64,000 nt of DNA from Manis javanica (lineage: Eukaryota > Chordata > Mammalia > Pholidota > Manidae). The stretch is taken from positions 40,428,001 to 40,492,000 of the forward strand of contig NC_133158.1 in assembly GCF_040802235.1 (NCBI RefSeq), in the 5' to 3' direction. The translations under genes were made by a program, and so were the position numbers. Each line of letters starts with the position of its first letter. Position 1 is the stretch's first letter. This document shows, one piece after another, positions 11,071 through 21,800 of this stretch. Below the pieces are notes generated by a model, which was not told the origin of the DNA, ran no database searches, and worked only from the letters and a program-made list of their open reading frames with translations.

Positions 11071-11125
11071 TTGTCAGACATCATCTTCCATATTGGGAGA
11101 TGGAGTAGGAGGCCTGGGTGCTCAG
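11071..11125 (+). repeat. Direct repeat, copy 2 (55 bp, exact)
   Basis: Identical to 8509-8563. This copy lies just beyond the likely SUMO3 3' end, 2.56 kb from the first. The identity stops abruptly on both sides, apart from a TGC three bases upstream shared after one mismatch. Confidence 0.93.
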
Positions 11126-11429
11126 GTGTTGGCATGTTCCTGCTGAGGGGTGCATCCTGTCTCTCCTCAGCTCTCCCAGCTGACTGAGCTGAACTGTCAT
11201 AATTACTGCACTTTTCTTCTCCTGGGTGTTATGTAAAGAGAAGATAGGTTTTTGGAGGCAGACAGATCTGGACATTAGGCTGGGCTTCTCAAGTTTTTTG
11301 GTATTTAAATGTGAGACTTCATGCAACCAACAACCTACTCATGTATCTGAAAGGACAGTATTGGACTGCGTGTTTGTGATCTCGATCCTAAAAAATGCAT
11401 ACTTGTGAGGTGTGTTTGTATTGTTAAAT

Positions 11430-11560
11430 CTCATTCAGTTCAACACATACTTACTGTCATGTCCAGGTACTGCGGCTGCATTCAGGAACAACTCAGACAA
11501 AAACTCCCTGTCCTCACGGAACATGTTTTCTGGTTAGAGTAGATAATAAAAATATTAAGT
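11430..11560 (+). mobile_element. L2-like LINE fragment
   Basis: Phrases such as TTCAACACATACTTACTGTC, followed by ACAAAAACTCCCTGTCCTCA, resemble the well-known L2-type 3' segment. It is a strongly diverged, ancient mammalian repeat. The AATAAA at 11545 falls inside it. Confidence 0.55.
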
Positions 11561-12285
11561 AAATTACATATTATGCTGGTAGATTATATAGGACATTTCA
11601 TAGTAAATTCTACACAATGGCACGCAGGATGCATATAGGTAAATGCTGTAGAGGAAACTCTTCTTTCTTAAAGGTTGCATATACCCTGTGTGGCAGAGCC
11701 ATAAAGTACTACAAGTATTTACCTTCCTTGGAGTCATAAGAATGGGGTTTTAATAATTAAATAGATCACTGAACCCCAGGGGGTCAACTGGGAGTAGAAC
11801 CACAGCATTATGAAAAAGCACCCTCTGGTTATCCCAGTACACGTTACACAGTTGTGGAGAAGCAGGAGCCTGCGGGGGTAGCTGGAAAGTGGCTGTCCCT
11901 CCGCCTCCTGAAGCAGTGCCCAGGGGCTCCAATCAAGCTTGGGGGCCTGCGAAGTCGGTGGCTGCTGCTAAGGGGCCCTGCTGCTGTACCACCTGCGACG
12001 GTCTCCTGGATGCTCCCTCTCCGTGGAAGCTAAGGCCCGGGGAAGCCCAAATTCCAGCTGTGTCATAACGCAGAACCAAACTACCACGATCACCAATCTG
12101 CTTTCCCAAACCTTCCAAAGCCCATGTGAAGGCAGGCAGAGGGGCAGGTGTCATCTTCGTGGGCTGCGCGCTGAAACCGCAGTTGGGCATGAAGTCGCCC
12201 TGGCAGGCCCACGTGCCCCAGGGCCATTAGCCGGCTGCTGGTGCTCAGGTACTCCCCTCACTGCATCCTGAGGGCACCACCCGAA
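11561..12285. other. SUMO3-UBE2G2 intergenic stretch
   Basis: Unique sequence that becomes GC-rich from about 11.9 kb as the UBE2G2 CpG island approaches. No gene or repeat is recognised. Confidence 0.55.
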
Positions 12286-12289
12286 TGTA

Positions 12290-12773
12290 GTCTGCGCAGC
12301 CGGCCGCCACGCGCTCTGCCCGCCGTCCCCCTCCGTCTGCCCCATGCCGGCCGCGTCGCAGCCGTCCCTCTCCCCGGCGCCAGCCCCCTCCTTGCAGGGC
12401 CCTCAGCCGAACGACGAGACAGGCGGTAACACACTCCCCCCGCGGCGCCAGCGGCTCCGGGATCTTCCGGAGGGCCCGGCCCCCAAAGGCACGTGGGCCG
12501 CCGAGGGAGGCGACGCCAACCCAGCAGGCGGCGGAAGAACCGGGCTGAGTGCCGGGACTCCGGGATCCCGGGCGGGCAGGAGGGTGCGCATGCGCACAGC
12601 TCCGCAGAGGGGGGCCCCCACCCCGCCTATTGCGCACGCGCTCCGCGCCCGGAAATGCTCCTGTGCCCCGGAAAGGCTCATTGTCCCGCGGCGACCCGGA
12701 AGCGGCCGGGCGTCGGGCGAGAGGGACGAGCACTTAGGAGACGAGGCCGGAAGGCAAGTCTGTTGCCCGTACC
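12290..12773 (+). promoter_or_regulatory. UBE2G2: UBE2G2 promoter and 5'UTR within a CpG island
   Basis: A CpG-rich block with no TATA box. A perfect palindromic NRF1 site TGCGCATGCGCA lies at 12585-12596, and a second NRF1-like GCGCACGCGC lies near 12630. ETS-type GGAA cores occur near 12652 and 12669, as CCGGAAG at 12696-12702, and near 12750. NRF1 plus ETS motifs without TATA is typical of broadly expressed CpG-island promoters. The island continues to about 13.05 kb. The 162-aa antisense open frame across it is a GC by-product. Confidence 0.7.
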
Positions 12774-12816
12774 ATGGCGGGGACGGCGCTCAAGAGGCTG
12801 ATGGCCGAGTACAAAC
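12774..12816 (+). CDS. UBE2G2: UBE2G2 coding exon 1
   Basis: Encodes [14 protein letters not shown] plus the first base of Gln15. The donor is GTGAGT and the start context is CGTACCATGG, a good Kozak match. Confidence 0.97.
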
Positions 12817-15800
12817 GTGAGTGAGGTCCGCCCGGAGCCCCGGCCCCCGCCCTCGTACCCCCTCCGTGGTCACCGGGCCTGTCAATGCGGCCCTGCCGCG
12901 CTGCTGGGGAGGCCCCGGGCGCAGGCCGGCGTGTGGCGGCCCGAGTTGAGCTGCGGGAGTTGAGGGCTCTCCACACCACCGAGTCACACCCGTTTGTTCA
13001 CGGTTAGGAGCTCGGGGTTTTCGTTCTGGTAAATTGTGAGCCACTGAAGTCTCCGGTCGCCCGCCTCTGCTGTGCCGTCGTCTCTCGAATGTGTAAATAG
13101 ACTCGTAAAGAGAACTCTTTAAAAAGTAGAAGCTAAACGTTACCGCTGTTAGTTCAGGAATGCGTAAACGCCCGCGTTCAGTCCTAGCCCTTTATCTTTG
13201 CCTCGTTTAGTAATTTAGAGGGCTCCCTGATTCCAGCCTCGCAGACACGTAGTGAGAGAGAGGGAGGGAAACCGAAACGGCCTACTGGGAAGTCAAGCAA
13301 CCCAAAGAGTGTTAAGAGAAAAAGCGCATTGTGAAGAGTTGGCGGTGAAAGGTCAGGTTTTGGTTTTCAAGAAGGGAACAGAGTTTTCGAACAGTGCCAC
13401 CTGTCAGTCTTCCTAAGTAGTGTTCAGAAAACCTCTGCTCATAACCAGTAACGTTTTCTGATATTTTGGGCGAAGCAAAGGGAGAAGTGGGAACGTAGGA
13501 ATATTCCATGTTCTGCCTTTGTGCAGTGGCATGCTCCCTTCAGAGCTGCCCTGATAAGTCCGGATGCCCTGTGTTGTAGGTGTTCCGATCAACTGTGGAG
13601 ACTAGGTGGCAACTCGAGGGTGGTTAAGAGCCAGGCCTCTGGAGCCACAGACCTGGGTTCAGACCATGCTTCTGCTTACTAGCTCTCTGAACATGGCCCT
13701 TGACCTTTACACTTTTCCTCATCTGAAGATTAATGCTTAGCGAGATGCCCAGTAGGTAGTTCTTGGTAATGTTAGCCATTATTGTTATAATCACATTGAG
13801 GACACTTTCAGGAGAAAGTTGAAAATAAACTAAAATAATGAATGTAATAAGAATAATTTGTAAATATGTGTGCAGCTCAATTTACTAAACCATGCGGGGT
13901 GGCACTGCACAGGGAGAGTTGGTGTTTGGCATGAGCAAACCAAATGCGGGCTCATTAAATAAATATTGAATTAAAGGACCACCTAGAGTCCTTTAAATTT
14001 GTGATGTATTTAAGAGAGTCATTGTGGGGAGAGTGTGGACAGAGAGAGGGTTAGGTATGGGAGGGCTGCTCCTCATGGGAAACCTGGCTGCGGGGGCAGG
14101 TCAGTGGGTGGGAACACCTACCATCTCCCATCTGCCTGGGCTGTGTCTCTGTTCCTGTGTCGGTCTGTGTCTAGGCTGCGAGCAGTTGTTATATTTCTCA
14201 TTTCCACAGAGAAGGAATCTGAAGCCCTGCACAGTTCAGGCTGCAGCTTCAGTATGGACTCGGCATTGGGGAACTTGTTTCCTAAGGATATTTGCATTAG
14301 CAAAGATGATTTTCCCTTACTGGACTTCACAGGCCTTATCCATTTTTCAGCATATTGTCAGTTGTCAGTAATAAAATGCAGATAACGGTTGACTTCCAAA
14401 GCTGTATCACAGAAATGTGTTGTGTATGTTTTTATGTGTTTCATGTGACATTTTGGTTATGTGTGGAAGGCAGAACTCTAAAGATGTCGCCCTAAGATTC
14501 CTGTCTCCTGATTACACAGGTGGGCATGAATCTGGGCACTGCTGCCGAGGGGCTCTGGAGATGCAATTTGCAGGTTACCAAGGAGCTGACAGGGCGATTA
14601 TTCTGGATTATTGGGGTAGAACCCAACAATCACACAAGGCCCGAACACAGGAGAGGAAGGTGGGAGAGGTGAGGTAGGAGGGGTCAGTGAGAGTCAGTAT
14701 GGGAAGGACTCCCCCTGCCATGCTGGCTTTGAAGAGGGGAGAGGGGCCCAGAGTTGAGAACACAGTGAATGACCTGAGAATGACCCTGGGCTGACCGCAG
14801 CAGTAGGGATGCTGGAACCTCAGTCCTGTGGCTGCAGGGAACTGCATCATGCCAGCTACCTGAGTGAGCCCTGCCAGGTAGCCCTACCTGTGACCTCTGC
14901 TTTGTGAGACCAAGAAGAGAACCAACAGACCATGGGGTCCTCAGCCTTCTGATACGTGGAAGCAGTGAGATGGCCAGTGGTGGTGTGTATACCACTGCTG
15001 AGTTTGTGGTAATTCTATTTAGTGGTGCTTATCTTTTGTGTCTTAGCATCTAGTTCTTTTCTCCCACCACAATTTAAGGTAGTACATCCAGTGTAAAGGT
15101 GGACTTTTCAGAAACAAGCTCTATGTGAGATGGGGTTTTAGATAGACCTGGGTAGGTTCAGGCACAATTTATTGTATTTTTTTTTTTGAGTGGGCATCTC
15201 TCATATTTATTGATCAAATGGTTGTTAACAACAATAAAATTCTGTATAGGGGACTCAATGCACAATCATTAATCAACCCCAAGCCTAATTCTCAACAGTC
15301 TCCAATCTTCTGAAGCATAACAAACAAGTTCTTACATGGTGAACAAGTTCTTACATAGTGAATAAGTTCTTACATGGTGAATAGTGCCAGGGCAGTCATA
15401 TCACAGAAACTTTCGGTTTTGATCACACATCATGAACTATAAACAATCAAGTCAGATATGATTATTCATTTGATTTTTATACTTGATTTGTATGTGAATC
15501 CCACATTTCTCCCTTATTTTATTTATTTTATTTATTTTAATGAAATGTTGAAGTGGTAGGTAGATGCAAGATAAGGGTAGAAAACATAATTTAGTGTTGT
15601 AAGAGGGCAAATGTAGAAGATCAGTTCTGTGCCTATAGACTAAGTATTAATCCAAGCTAGACAAGGACAACAAAACATCCACAGATGCAGATTTCTCTCA
15701 AAACAGGGGTGGTGAGGTTCTAAGCCTCACCACTGTTGATCCCCAGTTTCTCACCTGATGGCCCACCTACCGACTGTGCCTGTCTTAGGTTGTTCCTCCC

Positions 15801-18800
15801 TTGAGGAATCTTACCCGTCTCTGGCTAGCCAGCCGTCTTCTGGGGCCATACAGGGAAATGTAAAGTTGGTAAGTGAGAGAGAAGCAGTTTATTGTATTTG
15901 TGGACAATTATAAGCTGCAGAAATTTAGAGGTGGTAGGACTTTGGACATGATTCTCTTCAGGCCTCTGATTTTAGAAATTTTACAGGAAATTGAATAACA
16001 GAAGGCAAGTGATTTGCCAGGGTTCTTAGAACTGGAATAAAGGAGAGCCAGGGAAAGAACTGTGACACTTGAAACTGGTGTCTTTTTTTCTTGATGTTTC
16101 ATCTTCACATATCATCTGGCTTTTCCCAGGAGTATCAGAGAGAGACTTAGGTATTAGTTTTCTGGGGCATAAGACAACAGAAATGTATTCTGTAGTTCTG
16201 GGGGCCAGAAGTCCTGCTCTGGGTGTCCACAGGGCCATGCCTGCCGTGAAGGTTCTAGGGAAGAACCCGTCCCTTCCTTGTCCAGCTTCTGGTGGTTGCT
16301 GGCAATCCTTGGGTTGTCTGCCTCTGTCTTCCCTCTTATAAAGATGCCAGTCATTGGTTTAGGGCCTACCCTAATCCAGTATGACCTCATTTTTACTCAG
16401 TTACATCTGCAAAGCCTCCATTTCTGAGAAAAGTAACATTCACAGACTTTGGGGGACATTATTCACCCCAGTACAGTACCTGATAAGAGCCCCAAGCTCA
16501 CATGTATACAGCCTGCTGCTTCTCCCATGTTTCTGCTCCCACCACCTTCCCTGTCTCCGTGGCAGTCTCGTTCTTCCAGTTGTTTGGGCTCAAAACCTTA
16601 GATTCACTCTTGATGCCTCACTTTCTTTTCTATCCACATGCAGCCTGTTGTCCTGCCTTCAGACTTCATCTGGAGTCCCAGTCTGGTCCATGCCCCTCCC
16701 CCAACCTGGCTTCCTACAGTAGGTCCTGCCCAGCTTCTGCTCCGCGTTGTTCTGTTCTCAGCACAGGAGAGAGAGAGATACGCTTAGAGTCTTCGGCAGT
16801 ATATCACTCTGCCTAGGACCCTTTGTTGCAGTGAAAACCAGAGTCCTCGCGATGACCTGTTGGCTGTGTGTGCTCTGCCCGTCTGCCTCTCGGGCTGCAC
16901 CCCCGGCCCTCCCACCCTGCTCTCTGGCTCCCCTGGCCAGTGCTGGCAGGCCCCTCCTTTCCCGGGGTCCCTGTCACCTGCGCCTGGCTGCCGTGGAGGA
17001 AGCCTTTCCTGAGCTTTTCCTTCCTGTTAATGTTGTCTTTCCCTGCCATTAATCCTTTTTAGCTTTTTAAAACATTTTTTGTTGTGAAGTATAGTGTGCA
17101 TGTGAGAGTATATAAAACATGTATGTTCAGATGAAATAGTAATGTGAGTGCCTGTACCCCCACACCCAGCTTAAGAAAGAGTGTCAGCAATAGCACGAAA
17201 ATCTCCCTTGTGCTCCTGCTCACCCCTACCAGAAACTACTGCCCCTGAATTTGGCCTCTTTCCTTCATAGTTTTATCACTTAATATACCTCTAAATAACA
17301 TATTGTTTACTTTTTCCTGTCTCTGTACTTGATAGAAATAGAATTGCACAGTATTTCTGAGGTTCATTTATGTAGTCATATAACTGAAATTTGTTTTCCC
17401 TGCTGAGTAATATTTCATTTTATGAAGAAAAAAATTAGCCATTGTATTTTTTTTTAAATTTTATTTTGGTATCATTAATCTACAGTTACATGAAGGACAT
17501 TATGTTTACTAGGCTCCCCCCTTCACCAAGTTCCCCCCACATCCCCGTTCACAGTCACTGTCCATCAACATAGTAAGATGCTGTAAAATCACTTCTCTGT
17601 GTTGCACAGCCCTCCCTGTGCCCCCCCACACTATACATGCTAATCATAATGACCCCTTTCTTTTTTCCCGCCCTTATCCCTCCCTTCCCACCCGTCCTCC
17701 CCAGTCCCTTTCCCTTTAGTAACTATTAGTCCATTCTTGGGTTCTGGGCTTCTGCTGCTGTTTTGTTCCTTCAGTTTTCTTTTGTTCTTATACTCCACAT
17801 ATGAGTGAAATCATTTGGTACTTGTCTTTCTCCACCTGGCTTATTTCACTGAGCATAATACCCTCTAGCTCCATCCATGTTGTTGCAAATGGTAGGATTT
17901 GTTTTTTTTCTTAGGGCTTTGTAATATTCCATTGTGTGTATGTACCACATCTTCTTTATCCATTCATCTACTGATGGACATTTAGGTTGCTTCCGTATCT
18001 TGGCTATTGTAAATAGTGCAGCGATAAACATAGGGGTGCATCTGTCTTTTTCAAATTGGACTGCTGCATTCTTGGGGTAAATTCCTAGAAGTGGAATTCC
18101 TGGGTCAAATGGTATTTCTATTTTGAGCATTTTGAGGAACCTCCATACTGCTTTCCACAATGGTTGAACTAATTTACATTCCCACCAGCAGTGTAGGAGG
18201 GTTCCCCTTTCTCCACAACCTCGCCAACATTTGTTGTTGTTTGTTTTTTGGAGGGTGGCCATCCTTACTGGTGTGAGATGATATCTCATTGTGGTTTTAA
18301 TTTGCATTTCTCTGATAACAAGCGATGTGGAGCATCTTGTCATGTGTCTGTTGGCCATCTGAATCTCTTCTTTAGAGAACTGTCTATTCAGCTCCTCTGC
18401 CCATTTTTTAATTGGATTATTTGCTTTTTGTTTGTTGAGGTGTGTGAGCTCTTTATATATTTTGGATGTCAGCCCTTTATTGGATCTGTCATTTACGAAT
18501 ATATTCTCCCATACTGTAGGATACCTTTTTGTTCTATTGATGGTGTCCTTTGCTGTACAGTTAGCCATTGTATTATTGATTGATTACTGACACAGGGTTG
18601 CCACAAACCTTCAATTTGTAAAAAACGTAATAACTGCAAAGTGCAGTGAAATGAGGTATGCTTGTATGTACACCACATCTTCTTTATCCATTCATCTCTC
18701 TATGGACACTTAGCTTGCCTCCATATCTTGGCTATTATAAATAATACTTCAGTGAACATGGGGGGCATATATCTGTTCAAATTAGTGTTTCATTTTCTTC

Positions 18801-21800
18801 GGATGAATATTCACAAGTGGAATTGCTGGATCACAAGGTATTTCTATTTCTAGTTTTTTTGAGGAACCTCCATGCTGTTTTCCATCATGGCTGCACCGAT
18901 TTACATCCCCACCAGCAGTGCACAAGGTTCCCTTTCTCCGCATCCTCACCAGCACTCATTATTTCTTGTCCTTTTGATAATACCCATTCTGATGGGTGAA
19001 TCTCATTGGAGGTTTGATTGGCATGTCCCTATGATTAATGAGGTAGAGCATCTTTTCATGTACCTGATGGCCATCTCTGTCTTTGGGAAAATATCTATTC
19101 TAATCTGCCCATTTTTTAAATCAGATTGATTGTTTTTTTTTTTTTGCTGTTAAGTTGTATGAGTTCTTGATGTATTTTGAATATTAGCCTCTTCTCAGAT
19201 ACATGATTTGCAAATATTTTCTCCCATTCACTAGGTTGCCTTTTCATTTTGTTAATTTCCTTTGCTGTGCAGAAGATTTTTAGTTTGATATCATCCCACT
19301 TGTCTATTTTTGCTTTTGTTGATTTTACTCTTGGTGTCAGATTCATAAACTTATTGCCAGGGCCTACGTCAATGAGCTTCCTGCCTATGTTTTCTTCTAA
19401 GAGTTTTATGGTTTCAGGTCTTATGTTCAAGTCCTTAATCCATTTTAAGTTAATTTTGTGTGTAGTTTTAAGATAGTGGTCCAGTTTCATTCTTTTTCAT
19501 AGGAAATGTGACTGTGATTTTCCCAGCACCATTTATTGAAAAGACTGTCCTATTCCCATTGTATATTCTTAACTCCTTTTGTTGTAAGTTAATTGACCGT
19601 ATGTGTAGTTGTATTTCTGGACTCTATTGTGTTGCATTGATCTGTGCCTGTTTTTATGCCAATACCATACTGTTTTAACTACTGCAGCTTTTATGCCAAT
19701 ACCATACTGTTTTAACTACTGCAGCTTAGTACGGTATAGAATGTGATGCTGCCAGCTTTGTTCCTCTTTCTCAAGATTGTTTTGGCTATGTGGGATATTT
19801 TGTCGTTCCATACAAATTTGAGAACTGTTCTGTTTCTGTGAAAAATGCCATTGGGATTTTGACAGGGATTGCTTTGAATCTGTATATTGCTTTGGGTAGT
19901 ATGATTGGCATAACAATACTAATTATTCCAACAATGAGCACAGAACATCCTTGAATTGTATTTTTCATTGCTTTCATAAATGTCTTACAGTATTCAGTAT
20001 ACGGGTCTTTCTCCTCCTCGGCTAAATTATTCCTAGGTGTTTTATTCTTGATACAGTTGTAAATGGAATTGTTTTCCTTATTTCTTTCTCTGATAGTTCA
20101 TTATTAGTACACAGAAATGTAAGATTTTGTGTGCTAATTTTGTATCCTATAACTTTCTGAATTTGTTTATTCTAACAGTTTTCTGATGGAGTCTTTAGGG
20201 TTTTCTGTATGTAGTATGTCATTTGCAAATAGTGACAGTTTTCCCTCTTCCTTTCCAATTTAGATGCCTTTTATTTCTTTTACTTGCCTAATTTATGTTC
20301 ACCGGGGAAATTGGCCTGTCATTTTTTTGTGGCATCCCTGTCTAGTTTTGGTAGTATGGTAATACTGGATTCTTAAAGTGTGTTTGGAAGAGTTCTCTCC
20401 CATTCTGTTCCTTGGAAGAGTTTGAGAACGATTGGTAGTAATTCTTCTTTGAATATTTGGTAGAATTCATGAGGGAAGCCATCTGGTCCTTGACTTTTGT
20501 TTGTCGGGAGGTTTTTGATTACTGATTCAGTCTCCTTACTAGTAATCAGTCTGTTCTATTCATCATGATTCAGTCTTGGTAGGTTGTATGGTTCTAGGAA
20601 TTTATTGATTTCTTCTAAGTTGTCCAGTGTGTTAGCATATTTTTGTTCACAGTAATCTCTTATGATCCTTTTTATTTTTGTGGTATTAGTTGTAACATCT
20701 ATGGTTTTATTTATATAAATCCTTTTTTCTTAGTTTGGCCAAAGGTTTGTCGATTTTACTTTTCAAAGAACTAGCTCTTAGTTTCATCTTTTATGTTGGC
20801 TTTTTAGTCTCTATTTCATTCATTTCTGATCTTTGTTATTTCCTTCCTCCTACTAACTTTGGGCTTTCCTTGTTCTTTTTCTAGTTCCTTGAGGACAGTA
20901 AGGTTGTTTGAGACTTTTCTTATTTCTTGAGGTAGCATTTATTGCTATGACCTTGCCTCCTAGAACTGCTTTTGCTGCATCGTCTAAATTTTTGCTGTTT
21001 CATTTCCAGTTGTGTTTGTCTCAAGATTTTTTTTATACCTTTTGATTTCTTCCTTGACCCAGTGGTTTTCAGTAGCATGTTGTTTAATCTCAGATTTGTA
21101 AATTTTTTAGTTTTCTTCATGTAATTAATTTCTTGTTTAAGACCATTGTGTTCAGAAACAATGCTTGATACGATTTCAGTCCTCTTAAATTTATGAGGAA
21201 TTGTTTTGTGACTGCACATGTGATCTGTCCTTGAGATTGCTTCACGTGCACCTAAGAATACTGTTGCTTTTGGGTGGAATGTTCTCTGAATCCCTCTAAA
21301 TCCATCTGGCCTTAAGTTTAAGGCCAATGTTTCCTTACTGATTTTCTGCCTGAATTATGTATTCATGGATATAAGTGGGGTACTGAAGCCTCCTATTATT
21401 GTATTACTATTTCTCCCTTTATGACTCTTAATATTTACTTTATGTATTTAGGTGCTCCTATGTTGGGTGCTTAAATATTTACAATTGCATCTTTTTTTTA
21501 AATGCATGATTTTATTTGTTAAATATACTTATTCTCTTTTAAATTAAGATTAAATTCACTTTAAGTGTTTTCCAAAAATGATCAAAAAACCATCATTTAC
21601 TTAATTTTCAAAAGGTTAAAAGACCCAATTACAGAGAACACTCTTATTCACCACTTATTTAACAAATATTAACATTTTTTTCTTTATTTTCTTTTCATGC
21701 AATAGAATATGACAGATGAAACCCAAGTCTCCTCGGTACCTTCTTCAGTAGTTCTTATACTTAGTCCTATTCTCCTCCTTTCCAAGACGCAAACATTATG

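Noticed and set aside
11545-11550. AATAAA as the SUMO3 poly-A signal
   Set aside because: It lies inside a diverged L2-like fragment about 1.8 kb past the stop. Nearer candidates at 10210 and 10933 are more likely.
12245-12820. Antisense and sense frames of 100-162 codons at the UBE2G2 CpG island
   Set aside because: Compositional; they cross the UBE2G2 start and donor with no domain or conserved feature.
15323-15379. Three spaced 19-bp units as a CRISPR-like array
   Set aside because: The units are directly adjacent with no spacers, inside a mammalian retroelement. CRISPR arrays do not occur in this type of genome.
17846-18568. 240-codon minus-strand frame as a possible host gene
   Set aside because: It is the C-terminal part of L1 ORF2. 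Its first residues come from the target-site duplication.
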